In this document: positions 49,094-58,903 of the stretch, piece by piece
How positions within the stretch are numbered: position 1 is the first letter of the stretch
Layout: every line of letters begins with the position of its first letter
From: Marilutibacter penaei
GTDB taxonomy: Bacteria > Pseudomonadota > Gammaproteobacteria > Xanthomonadales > Xanthomonadaceae
NCBI RefSeq assembly: GCF_014145395.1
Contig: NZ_JACHTE010000003.1
Coordinates: 303,763 to 367,762, forward strand
Direction of reading: 5' to 3'
Length of the DNA stretch: 64,000 bases
Position numbers and translations under genes: made by a program
Notes under the pieces: model-generated
The model's input: only the letters and a program-made list of their open reading frames with translations
Databases searched by the model: none
Told to the model about the DNA's origin: nothing

Positions 49094-50032
49094 ATGGCTG
49101 AACTGCCCGTCGTCGTGATCCCCGTCGGGACCGACGAGACGTCCCTCGATGCCTGCCTCGGCGCGCTGGACGCCTGCACGCCACGCGGCACGCGCGTGTG
49201 GCTGGCCGACGATGCGGAGTCGGGACCGCGCGGGTACGCACTGGTCGAGCGCTGGATGGCGGGAACGCGCCTGCAGGCCGACTACACCCGGCGCCAGCAG
49301 CGGATCGGGCCGGTCGCGCACCTGGACGAGGTGTTGCGGGCCTGCGGCGATGCCGACGTGGTGGTCCTCTCGCCGGACGCGCGGCCGACGCCGGGCTGGC
49401 TGTCCCGCCTTGCCGGTTGCGTGCGCGGTGATGCCTCCATCGGCACCGCGACGCCCTGGTGCAATGCCGGCGAGGCCGCGGCATGGCCCCGGATCGGAGA
49501 GATCTCGCCGATGCCGGATCCGGTGGCGATCGCCGGCGCGGCGGCCTCGATGCCGACCTTCAATCCCGAGCTGCCCGCGGCGGTGGAGCATGCGGTGCTG
49601 CTGCGCGGCAAGGCACGCCTGCGAGCCGGCGGGCTGGATACGGACAGTTACGGCTCCTGGTACGCGGCGCTGGCGGACCTGTCGCTCCGCCTGGCCGGCC
49701 TGGGGTGGCGCAACGTCCTGTGCGAGAACGCCTTCGTGCTGCGTGAGCGCGAGGGCAGGCCATTCGACGGCGACATGGACCGCCTGGGCGCGCGCTGGCC
49801 CGACTGGCACCCGCGGCTGGCACGCTTCCTGATGCAGGACCCGCTGCGCGAGCCGCGGGCCCGGCTGCATGCGTGCCTGGTCGAGCAGGACCGGGACGAT
49901 CCGCAACGCGACCTGTTCTTCCACGCCGCCGATCCCGCCGATAACGTCGGGGCGGCTGTGTCGGGCGAAGCACGCGACGCGGGCGAGTCAGGCCGGTCCG
50001 GCCCACGGTCGTCGGCGACGGAGGCACCATGA
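49094..50032 (+). CDS. Glycosyltransferase-like protein with degenerate active site
   Basis: 312-aa protein with a GT-A-like order: VVVIPVGTDETSLDACLGAL, VWLADDAES (like VDDxS), VVVLSPDARPTPGWLSRL and a second half with VLLRGKARLRAGGLD. The usual DXD is DAR here, and the E-D catalytic pair near the end reads ALADLSLRLAG, which lacks the glutamate. It may be inactive or act with its partner. A GTG at 49070 is an alternative start. The stop overlaps the next glycosyltransferase gene (ATGA), which suggests that both serve one step. It begins 44 bases after xpsD. Confidence 0.7.
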   Translation: MAELPVVVIPVGTDETSLDACLGALDACTPRGTRVWLADDAESGPRGYALVERWMAGTRLQADYTRRQQRIGPVAHLDEVLRACGDADVVVLSPDARPTPGWLSRLAGCVRGDASIGTATPWCNAGEAAAWPRIGEISPMPDPVAIAGAAASMPTFNPELPAAVEHAVLLRGKARLRAGGLDTDSYGSWYAALADLSLRLAGLGWRNVLCENAFVLREREGRPFDGDMDRLGARWPDWHPRLARFLMQDPLREPRARLHACLVEQDRDDPQRDLFFHAADPADNVGAAVSGEARDAGESGRSGPRSSATEAP

Positions 50033-50898
50033 CGCCGTCGGACGCGCCCATCGCGGCCGTGGTGGTCAGCTACCGCAGCGCCGAGACCATCGACGAGTGC
50101 CTCGATCGCCTGCAGGCCTCCGACGGGGTCGCCGAGATCCGCGTCGTCGACAACGGCTCGGATGACGGCACCCTCGAGATCGTGCAACGCCATGCCGCGC
50201 GCGACCCGCGCGTGCGCTTCATCGCCAACCCCGACAACCCCGGCTTCGCCGTGGCCTGCAACCAGGGCGCCGGTGACAGCCAGTCGCCGTGGCTCGCGTT
50301 CGTCAATCCGGACTGCCTGCTCGAGCCGGATGCGCTCGCGCGCCTGCGTACGTGGGCGCGCTCGCTCGAAATGCCCCTGATCGGCGCCGACCTGGTCGAC
50401 GAAGACGGCGTCCGCGATGCCGCGGCGCGGCGGCGCGATCCGGACTTCGGGTCCATGCTGCATGGGTTGCTGGCCGGCACGTTCCTGCGCCGCAGTACGG
50501 CGCACGTGATGGCCGTGCCGCCCGACGACGCGACCGAACTGCAGCCGGTGCAGGCCGTGTCCGGCGCGCTGATGCTCATGCCGCGCACGCTGTTCGAGCG
50601 TATCGGGGGCTTCGACGAAGGCTACCGCCTGCATGCCGAGGATCTCGACCTGTGCCGGCGTGCGCGTGAGGCCGGGGCCCAGCTCGCGGTGGCCAACCGG
50701 GTCCGCGTCCTGCACCTGCGCGGCGTGTCGAGCCGCAGCCGACCGTTCTTCGTCGAGTGGCACAAACACCGGGGGCTGGCGCGCTACTTCCGCCGTTTCG
50801 AGGCATCGCGACTCCGCCTGCCGACGCGCATGGCCGTGCTCACGGCGATCTGGCTGCGCTACCCGTTCGCGGTGGCGCGTGCGGCACTTCGCCGTTAA
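50029..50898 (+). CDS. Glycosyltransferase family 2 (WbbL/rhamnosyltransferase-like)
   Basis: Sugar transferase (289 aa), probably for a cell-surface glycan. It has VVVSYRSAETIDECLDRL, VVDNGSDDGT, NPDNPGFAVACNQG and FVNPDCLLEPDAL, the last providing the NPD acceptor/metal site. GALMLMPRTLFERIGGFDEGY with the HAEDLDLCRRAREAG catalytic pair completes the family picture and resembles WbbL-type rhamnosyltransferases. One hydrophobic end segment (MAVLTAIWLRYPFAVA) may attach it to the membrane. ATG within the stop of the preceding transferase-like gene. Confidence 0.85.
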   Translation: MTPSDAPIAAVVVSYRSAETIDECLDRLQASDGVAEIRVVDNGSDDGTLEIVQRHAARDPRVRFIANPDNPGFAVACNQGAGDSQSPWLAFVNPDCLLEPDALARLRTWARSLEMPLIGADLVDEDGVRDAAARRRDPDFGSMLHGLLAGTFLRRSTAHVMAVPPDDATELQPVQAVSGALMLMPRTLFERIGGFDEGYRLHAEDLDLCRRAREAGAQLAVANRVRVLHLRGVSSRSRPFFVEWHKHRGLARYFRRFEASRLRLPTRMAVLTAIWLRYPFAVARAALRR

Positions 50899-50907
50899 GC
50901 CAGCGCG

Positions 50908-51720
50908 TCAGTGCGCGCGGTTGATCGTGTCGCGCAGCGCGCGCGCCTCGCGGGCGGCTGCCTCGGCGTAATCGTCGCCGCTGGAGGCGTACAGGATCGC
51001 CCGCGAGCTGCTGATCACGAGGCCGCTGCCGTCGGCGGTCCGCGCATGGGTCACGACGGCGCCCGCGTCACCGCCCTGCGCACCGACGCCGGGGACGAGG
51101 AAGGGCACGTCGCCGACGATCGCGCGGACCTCGCGCAGCTGCTCCGGCCAGGTCGCGCCGACCACGAGCATGCAGTTGCCGTGGGAGTTCCACTCGTTCG
51201 CGACCTTGTCCGCGACGTGCTGGTAGAGCGGGCGACCGTCCACCACGAGGTCCTGCAGGTCGCCGGCGCCCGGGTTCGACGTGCGGCACAGCACGACGAC
51301 GCCGCGGTCGGCGCGGTCGAGGAAGGGCTGCACCGAGTCGCGGCCCAGGTAGGGGTTGGCGGTGACCGCGTCGGCCGCGTAGCGGTCGAAGGCTTCGGTC
51401 GCGTAATGCTGGGCGGTGCTGCCAATGTCGCCGCGCTTGCTGTCGAGGATCACCGGCACGCCGGGGTGTTCGGCGTGCACATGAGCGATGAGCCGCTCGA
51501 GTGCGCCTTCGGCCCCGAGCGCGGCGAAGTGCGCGATCTGCGGCTTGAACGCGCAGGCGAATTCCGCGGTGGCGTCGACGATGTCGCGGCAGAACGCGAA
51601 GACCGCGTCCGGATCGCCGGCGAAGCGCGCCGGGAACTTCGCCGGTTCCGGATCGAGGCCGACGCAGACCAGCGTCCCGGCCTGGTTCCAGCGCGCGTGA
51701 AGGGCCTGCATGAAGCTCAT
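50908..51720 (-). CDS. pyrF: Orotidine 5'-phosphate decarboxylase, type 2
   Basis: Last step of UMP synthesis (270 aa). The catalytic tetrad region VILDSKRGDIG has Asp93, Lys95 and Asp98; the family is the type 2 form, larger than the E. coli enzyme and shared with mycobacteria and Xanthomonas. The opening VCVGLDPEPAKFPARF and the FLVPGVGAQGGDAGAVV end fit. Start MSFMQALHARWNQ at 51720. Convergent with the glycosyltransferase 10 bases away, and 77 bases downstream of ettA on the same strand. Confidence 0.95.
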   Translation of the reverse strand: MSFMQALHARWNQAGTLVCVGLDPEPAKFPARFAGDPDAVFAFCRDIVDATAEFACAFKPQIAHFAALGAEGALERLIAHVHAEHPGVPVILDSKRGDIGSTAQHYATEAFDRYAADAVTANPYLGRDSVQPFLDRADRGVVVLCRTSNPGAGDLQDLVVDGRPLYQHVADKVANEWNSHGNCMLVVGATWPEQLREVRAIVGDVPFLVPGVGAQGGDAGAVVTHARTADGSGLVISSSRAILYASSGDDYAEAAAREARALRDTINRAH

Positions 51721-51797
51721 CGGGGGACCTCGTCCAGGCGGCGACCGGCCGCGGCATCGGGCCCGCCCGCGCACTCGCGCGGGCAGGCGGTGGGGCT

Positions 51798-53459
<1,662 letters not shown>

Positions 53460-53531
53460 GGGGGCTCCGCAGGGCGACGGCGGCCGCCGCCGAGGGGCAG
53501 GGGCCGTCCAGGTTCGATCAGGTGACCGCGG

Positions 53532-53537
53532 ATTATC
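53532..53537 (-). promoter_or_regulatory. Putative -10 element of ettA
   Basis: Minus-strand GATAAT about 73 bases before the ettA ATG. The divergent glyA hexamer lies 65 bases further on. Confidence 0.35.
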
Positions 53538-53601
53538 CCGTACCGCCGGGGGCGATGCCAGCCGGGACGCGGCGCGGGCCGTGCCGGCGTTCAAGTTCGC
53601 G

Positions 53602-53607
53602 TAGACT
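53602..53607 (+). promoter_or_regulatory. Putative -10 element of glyA
   Basis: TAGACT in GCGTAGACT, 41 bases before the glyA ATG, similar to the TAGACT boxes at 8.07 and 9.56 kb. Confidence 0.45.
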
Positions 53608-53648
53608 TCGAGGTCCCCTCCCACCCCACCACGACCCCCGGAGACGCA

Positions 53649-54917
53649 ATGTTCCCGCGCGACGTCCGTATCGAAGGATTTGACCCCGAACTGGCCCAGG
53701 CCATCGCCGCCGAAGCCCAGCGCCAGGAAGACCATGTCGAGCTGATCGCCAGCGAGAACTACGCCAGTCCCTGCGTGATGGAAGCCCAGGGCAGCGTGCT
53801 GACCAACAAGTACGCCGAGGGCTACCCGCACAAGCGCTACTACGGCGGTTGCGAGTACGTGGACGTGGCCGAGCAGCTGGCCATCGACCGGCTGAAGGCG
53901 CTGTTCGGGGCCGGCTCCACGGAGAACATGTACGCGAACGTGCAGCCGCATTCCGGCAGCCAGGCCAACCAGGCCGTCTACCTGGCCCTGCTGGCGCCGG
54001 GCGACACCATCCTCGGGATGTCGCTCGCGCACGGTGGCCACCTGACCCACGGCGCCAAGGTCAATGTCTCGGGCAAGCTGTTCAACGCGGTGCAGTACGG
54101 CGTCGACGACGCCGGCCTGATCGACTACGACGAGGTCGAACGCCTCGCGCTCGAGCACAAGCCGAAGATGGTCGTGGCCGGCTTCTCGGCGTACTCGCAG
54201 AAGATCGACTGGGCGCGTTTCCGCGCGATCGCCGACAAGGTCGGCGCGATCCTGTTCGTCGACATGGCGCACGTCGCCGGCCTGGTCGCCGCCGGCGTCT
54301 ATCCGAATCCGCTGCCGCATGCGCACGTGGTCACCTCGACCACCCACAAGACCCTGCGCGGCCCGCGTGGCGGCATCATCGTCGCCCAGGACCCGTCCGA
54401 GGAGCTGGTGAAGAAGCTGCAGAGCATCGTCTTCCCTGGCATCCAGGGCGGCCCGCTGATGCACGTGATCGCCGCCAAGGCGGTGGCTTTCAAGGAGGCG
54501 CTGGACCCGTCGTTCAAGGACTACCAGCAACAGGTCGTCAAGAACGCGCAGGCCATGTCCAAGGTGGTGATCGAGCGCGGCTACAAGATCGTCTCCGGCG
54601 GCACCGAGAACCACCTGATGCTGATCGACATGATCGGCAAGGGCGTGACCGGCAAGGCCGCCGAGGCGGCGTTGGGCAAGGCCCACATCACCGTCAACAA
54701 GAACGCGGTGCCGAACGACCCGCAGAAGCCCTTCGTCACTTCGGGCCTGCGCATCGGCACGCCGGCGGTCACCACGCGAGGTTACCTGGAAGCCGACTGC
54801 ACCGAGCTCGCGCACTGGATCTGCGACGTGCTGGACGCGCCGGAGGACGAGGGCGTGATCGCCACGGTGCGCGACAAGGTCACCGCGCAGTGCCGGAAAT
54901 TCCCGGTCTACGGCTGA
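53649..54917 (+). CDS. glyA: Serine hydroxymethyltransferase
   Basis: PLP enzyme (422 aa) that converts serine and tetrahydrofolate to glycine and methylene-tetrahydrofolate, the main source of one-carbon units. The PLP lysine is Lys234 in [34 protein letters not shown] and [17 protein letters not shown] at the front and [17 protein letters not shown] near the end are strict SHMT motifs. It starts the glyA-nrdR-ribD-methyltransferase run; nrdR follows by 16 bases. Confidence 0.98.
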   Translation: MFPRDVRIEGFDPELAQAIAAEAQRQEDHVELIASENYASPCVMEAQGSVLTNKYAEGYPHKRYYGGCEYVDVAEQLAIDRLKALFGAGSTENMYANVQPHSGSQANQAVYLALLAPGDTILGMSLAHGGHLTHGAKVNVSGKLFNAVQYGVDDAGLIDYDEVERLALEHKPKMVVAGFSAYSQKIDWARFRAIADKVGAILFVDMAHVAGLVAAGVYPNPLPHAHVVTSTTHKTLRGPRGGIIVAQDPSEELVKKLQSIVFPGIQGGPLMHVIAAKAVAFKEALDPSFKDYQQQVVKNAQAMSKVVIERGYKIVSGGTENHLMLIDMIGKGVTGKAAEAALGKAHITVNKNAVPNDPQKPFVTSGLRIGTPAVTTRGYLEADCTELAHWICDVLDAPEDEGVIATVRDKVTAQCRKFPVYG

Positions 54918-54933
54918 GCAGGCGAGGCCGCCC

Positions 54934-55452
54934 TTGCACTGTCCGTTCTGCCAGCACGCCGACACCCGCGTGATCGACTCGCGGGTGTCCGACGACGGCG
55001 CCACCATCCGCCGTCGTCGTGTCTGCGAGGCCTGCGGGGAACGCTTCAGCACGCTCGAGACCATCGAGCTGAAACTGCCGGCGATCATCAAGAGCGATGG
55101 CCGCCGCGAGGCCTTCGACGCGCGCAAGCTGCGCGCCAGTTTCGACCGTGCCCTGCAGAAGCGCCCGGTGTCCGAGGAGGACATCGAGGCCGCGGTGCGC
55201 GCGGTGGTCCACCAGCTGCGGATGACCGCCGAGCGCGAGCTGGCCTCGCTGCGCGTCGGTGAGTTCGTCATGGCCGAGCTGCGCAAGCTCGACCACGTCG
55301 CGTACGTGCGCTTCGCTTCGGTGTACCGGTCCTTCGAGGACGTCGCCGACTTCCGCGAGGAGCTCGACCGGCTGGAGAGCGACCACGCGGGCGAGGGCCA
55401 GCTGCCCCTGCTCGACTCGCCGGAGCCCCCCGCCCGGGGCCGCAAGCGCTAG
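54934..55452 (+). CDS. nrdR: Transcriptional repressor NrdR
   Basis: ATP/dATP-sensing repressor of ribonucleotide reductase genes (172 aa). The zinc ribbon has Cys3, Cys6, Cys31 and Cys34 (MHCPFC ... [11 protein letters not shown]), followed by the ATP-cone ([20 protein letters not shown]). The start is a TTG at 54934: no ATG gives the cysteine at position 3, and the reading MHCPFCQH is the family N-terminus. The rare start may limit its expression. The usual neighbourhood glyA-nrdR-ribD is kept. Confidence 0.96.
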   Translation: MHCPFCQHADTRVIDSRVSDDGATIRRRRVCEACGERFSTLETIELKLPAIIKSDGRREAFDARKLRASFDRALQKRPVSEEDIEAAVRAVVHQLRMTAERELASLRVGEFVMAELRKLDHVAYVRFASVYRSFEDVADFREELDRLESDHAGEGQLPLLDSPEPPARGRKR

Positions 55453-55494
55453 CGGCGGCCCCGGCACGCACCCCATCGAGGAGGATGCCGTTCC

Positions 55495-56616
55495 ATGCCC
55501 GGAACCCCGCCGCCGGCCACTGCCTTCACCGCCGCCGACCACGCCTTCATGGCCCGCGCCCTGCGCCTGGCCGAATGGGGCGCCTACACCACCAAGCCGA
55601 ATCCCATGGTCGGCTGCGTGCTCGCGAAGGACGGCGAGGTCGTCGGGGAGGGCCTGCACGTGCGGGCCGGCGAGCCGCATGCCGAAGTGAACGCACTGCG
55701 TGCAGCCGGCGACGCCGCGAAGGGCGCGACCGCCTACGTGACGCTGGAGCCCTGCGCGCATACCGGGCGTACCGGCCCGTGTGCGGAGGCGCTGGTCGAG
55801 GCCGGTGTCGCGCGCGTGGTCGCGGCGATGCAGGACCCGTTCCCCGATGTGTCCGGCAAGGGCTTCGAGCGCCTGCGTACGGCTGGGATCGAGGTGGCCT
55901 GCGGACTGATGGAGGCGCAGGCCCGGCATCTCAACCGCGGCTTCCTGTCGCGCATCGAGCGCGGCCGCCCGTGGGTGCGGGTCAAACTGGCCACCAGCCT
56001 GGACGGCCGTACGGCGCTGGCCAATGGCGAGTCGAAGTGGATCAGCGGTGAGGCCTCCCGCCTCGACGTGCAGCACTGGCGCGCGCGCAGCAGCGTCATC
56101 CTGACCGGCGCCGGTACCGTGCTGGCCGACGACCCGTTGCTGACCGCGCGGCTCGAGGACGACCGCCCGGTCATCCCGCCGATGCGCGTGGTGCTGGACC
56201 CGGGCCTGGCCACGGTCGCGCGCGGCCGGGTGCGCGAGGGCGACGCTCCGACCCTGTACGTGCACGCCCCGGACACCAAGCCGCCGCGCGGGCTCGATGC
56301 GCAGATCGTGTCGGCGCCGGTCAAGGCCGGGCGCTTCGATCTCGACGCCGTCCTCCGAATGCTCGCCGAGCGCCACCAGGCCAACGAGGTCCACGTGGAG
56401 GCGGGCGCGACGCTGGCAGGGGCCTTCCTGCAGGCCGGCCTCCTCGACGAACTCGTGCTGTACGTCGCCCCGGTCCTGCTGGGGGGCAAGGCGCGTCCCC
56501 TGTTCGACGGGCTGGACATCGCGACGATGGCCGACCGCCTGCGGCTGGAGGTGCTCGACAGCCGCCGCTTCGGCGAGGACACCCGGCTCGTCCTCGGGCC
56601 CGCTGGCCGGGGCTGA
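55495..56616 (+). CDS. ribD: Riboflavin biosynthesis deaminase/reductase
   Basis: Bifunctional enzyme (373 aa) for the second and third steps of riboflavin synthesis. The deaminase half has the zinc ligands His62, Cys87 and Cys96 and catalytic Glu64 (PHAEVNAL; EPCAHTGRTGPC). The NADPH-dependent reductase half has KLATSLDGRTALANGESKWI and ILTGAGTVLADDP. The start at 55495 follows GAGGAGG. A 42-base gap separates it from nrdR. The remaining rib genes follow after one methyltransferase and the FMN riboswitch, so ribD itself is outside the riboswitch-led unit. Confidence 0.97.
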   Translation: MPGTPPPATAFTAADHAFMARALRLAEWGAYTTKPNPMVGCVLAKDGEVVGEGLHVRAGEPHAEVNALRAAGDAAKGATAYVTLEPCAHTGRTGPCAEALVEAGVARVVAAMQDPFPDVSGKGFERLRTAGIEVACGLMEAQARHLNRGFLSRIERGRPWVRVKLATSLDGRTALANGESKWISGEASRLDVQHWRARSSVILTGAGTVLADDPLLTARLEDDRPVIPPMRVVLDPGLATVARGRVREGDAPTLYVHAPDTKPPRGLDAQIVSAPVKAGRFDLDAVLRMLAERHQANEVHVEAGATLAGAFLQAGLLDELVLYVAPVLLGGKARPLFDGLDIATMADRLRLEVLDSRRFGEDTRLVLGPAGRG

Positions 56617-56619
56617 GTC

Positions 56620-57387
56620 GTGGCCGGCGCCGGCTTCAAGGACCATTTCTCCGGTGTCGCCGGCGCCTATGCCGCGGCGCGGCCGGGCTACCCCGATGCC
56701 CTGTTCGACACCCTGGCGGCGGCCGCCCCTGCCGGCCAGGCGGTGTGGGAGCCCGGCTGCGGCAGCGGTCAGGCCACCCGCGGGCTGGCGGCGCGCTTCG
56801 GCGTCGTGCATGCGCGCGACCCGAGCGCGGAGCAGCTGGCGCGGCACTGGGCGCACGACGCCGCCGGAAGCGGCGTGGACCTCGCGGTCGAACCGGGCGA
56901 ACGCACGGCGCTGGGCGCCGCCAGCGTCGGCCTGGTCGCAGTGGCGCAGGCGCTGCACTGGTTCGATCGCGCCCGCTTCTTCGCCGAATGCGAACGCGTG
57001 CTCGTGCCCGGTGGCGTGCTGGCGGCCTGGGGCTACGGCGATTTCCTGCCGCCGGCGGGCATGGACGCGGCGGTGGGCGACTACCGCCGGCAGATCGAGG
57101 CCCACTGGCCGCCCGAGCGGGCCGAGGTCGATGCCGCCTACGCCGGTTACGCGTGGCCGTTCCCGCCGGTACCGGCCCCCGCGTTGATGCTTGAAGCCGA
57201 CTGGACCCTGCCGCGTTTCCTCGGTTACCTGGCCAGTGGCTCCGCCCGCGCGCGCTGCCTCGCCGCGACGGGCGACGATCCGGTCGAGCGCCACGGCCCG
57301 GCGCTGGCCGCGGCCTGGGGTCCCGCCGACCGCATCCGCCGGCTCACCTGGCCGCTGTTCCTGCACCTGCGCCGGAAGCCGGACTGA
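56620..57387 (+). CDS. SAM-dependent methyltransferase (class I)
   Basis: Small-molecule methyltransferase of 255 aa. The Rossmann motif I is VWEPGCGSGQATRGLAARF, post-I acid region HARDPSAEQLARH, and motif II/III ALHWFDRARFFAECERVLVPGGVLAAWGYG resemble the family of ubiquinone/ menaquinone- and trans-aconitate-type enzymes (methyltransferase domain 11). The substrate is not evident. GTG start at 56620, 3 bases after the ribD stop, so it is part of the ribD operon. It is followed by 600 bases with no gene. Confidence 0.85.
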   Translation: MAGAGFKDHFSGVAGAYAAARPGYPDALFDTLAAAAPAGQAVWEPGCGSGQATRGLAARFGVVHARDPSAEQLARHWAHDAAGSGVDLAVEPGERTALGAASVGLVAVAQALHWFDRARFFAECERVLVPGGVLAAWGYGDFLPPAGMDAAVGDYRRQIEAHWPPERAEVDAAYAGYAWPFPPVPAPALMLEADWTLPRFLGYLASGSARARCLAATGDDPVERHGPALAAAWGPADRIRRLTWPLFLHLRRKPD

Positions 57388-57987
57388 CGCGAGGGGGACC
57401 GCCGCGACCGGCCGGACGCCCCGGCGCGATCCGGTGGTCTTCGCGACGAATGTCCCCCGGCGGCCGCCAGCGGCCGCCTCCTCCTTGATTTCGCCGCGAA
57501 GCCCCCCGGCCACGCCGGTGCCGTCGGCGCGTGGAGATAGGGGCCGGCCGACTGGGATTCGGAAGGCCACCGATTTCTGGACACTCCGCTTGCGCTTTCA
57601 AGAACACCCGAAGCCCGGAACTCCACGGTCGCGGAAGGCGCCGGTCGACGGGATGGGGGGTGCGGAGAGCCGGACAGGACGTCCGGCGACCCGACTTGAA
57701 GACAGGACGTCGTCAGGAGGGCGCAGCAACCCCCATCCCGGCGGGCGGCGACGCTGTCCGAAGCCGTCTCCGCGCAGCCGGTGTCATGGCAGCCCAAGGC
57801 CACCTGCTTGATCCGCGAGCCTCCGCGCCAAATCCGCGACCTTCCCGCCATACCCGCGAACCTCACAGCGATATTCCCGAGCCCCCATCGGGACACCCCG
57901 TTCCACTGCCGTTCCGGGGCGTCCCCGGCCCCGGTGGTAGAATCCCCGCGCCGACGGCCCCTTGGGTACGCCGGCAGACCACATCGA
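57388..57987. other. Gene-free stretch before the FMN riboswitch, with a 20-21-bp quasi-repeat
   Basis: About 600 bases without a convincing gene: open frames here lack ribosome sites, family motifs and normal amino-acid use. At 57813-57880 the core CCGCGA or CCCGA recurs at 57813, 57834, 57854 and 57875, spaced 21, 20 and 21 bases. A putative -10 box TAGAAT sits at 57938. The rest is unexplained and GC-rich. Confidence 0.5.
57938..57943 (+). promoter_or_regulatory. Putative -10 element of the riboflavin operon
   Basis: TAGAAT in GGTAGAAT, about 45 bases before the riboswitch P1 stem. Confidence 0.5.
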
Positions 57988-58157
57988 CGTCTTCAGGGCG
58001 GGGTGGAACTCCCCACCGGCGGTAGGCCTTTCGAGGCGAGCCCGCGAGCGCCTCCGGCACCGCCGGAGGGTCAGCAGATCCGGTCCAATGCCGGAGCCGA
58101 CGGTCACGCTGCGCCCGGCCTGCCGGGACGGCCCACAGTCCGGATGGAAGAAGACGG
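57988..58157 (+). promoter_or_regulatory. FMN riboswitch (RFN element)
   Basis: All RFN blocks are in order: CTTCAGGGCGGGGTG, ACTCCCCACCGGCGGTA, AGCCCGCGAGCG, GGTCAGCAGATCCGGT, AATGCCGGAGCCGACGGT and AGTCCGGATGGAAGAAGACG. The arms GACGTCTTC and GAAGAAGAC form P1. It lies 134 bases upstream of ribE and is expected to lower expression of ribE, ribB and possibly ribH when FMN is plentiful. A GCCTGCAAGGC stem followed by GTTTTT at 58202-58217 could be the terminator arm, but the fold was not computed. Confidence 0.93.
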
Positions 58158-58291
58158 CAACGCACGCACCCACGGATTTCCGCGGGGCGCGCGTGCCTCA
58201 TGCCTGCAAGGCGTTTTTCGCCCAACCACGCGGGAAACGTTATGACCAGCCACCGCTCCACCCAGCGTCCCGCCTCCCCGGAGGCGTGCTG

Positions 58292-58903
58292 ATGTTCACC
58301 GGCATCATCGAAGGTGTCGGCCACCTCGCCGCCACCGAAGCCCTGGGCGGCGACGTCCGCCTGCACCTCAAGGCCGGCAGCCTGCCGTTCGACGACGTCC
58401 GCCTCGGCGAGAGCATCGCCGTCAACGGCGTCTGCCTGACCGTCATCGACTTCGACGCCGAAGGCTTCGCCGCCGACGCCTCCAACGAGACGCTGGCGCT
58501 GACCAGCCTCGGCCACCTCGAGCCGGGTGCGCCCGTGAACCTGGAGCGCGCGATGCGTCCCAGCGACCGCCTCGGTGGCCACCTCGTGAGCGGCCATGTC
58601 GACGGCCTCGGCCAGGTCGTCTCGATCACCGACGACGCGCGCGCGCAGCGCTGGCGCTTCACTGCGCCCGCCGCGTTGCTGCGCTACATCGCCAAGAAAG
58701 GCTCGATCTGCGTCGACGGCGTCAGCCTGACCGTCAACGAGGTCGACGGCGATGGCTTCGAGGTCGCCCTGGTGCCGCATACCGTCGCGCACACCGCGTT
58801 CGCGCAGACCCGCGTCGGCAACCTGGTCAACCTCGAGATCGACCTGGTCGCGCGCTATGTCGAGCGGCTGCTGGCCGGTCGCGACGCGGAGGACAAGGCA
58901 TGA
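58292..58903 (+). CDS. ribE: Riboflavin synthase, alpha chain
   Basis: Condenses two 6,7-dimethyl-8-ribityllumazine molecules to riboflavin (203 aa). Two homologous lumazine-binding domains are visible: MFTGIIEGVGHL with IAVNGVCLTV (about 1-95), and RLGGHLVSGHVDG with ICVDGVSLTVNEVDG (about 96-195). The start at 58292 follows CCGGAGGC. It is the first gene after the FMN riboswitch and overlaps ribB by four bases (ATGA). Confidence 0.96.
   Translation: MFTGIIEGVGHLAATEALGGDVRLHLKAGSLPFDDVRLGESIAVNGVCLTVIDFDAEGFAADASNETLALTSLGHLEPGAPVNLERAMRPSDRLGGHLVSGHVDGLGQVVSITDDARAQRWRFTAPAALLRYIAKKGSICVDGVSLTVNEVDGDGFEVALVPHTVAHTAFAQTRVGNLVNLEIDLVARYVERLLAGRDAEDKA

Noticed and set aside
57225..58173. Several open frames in the leader of the riboflavin operon
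   Set aside because: They overlap the riboswitch, are unlike known proteins and have no ribosome sites.
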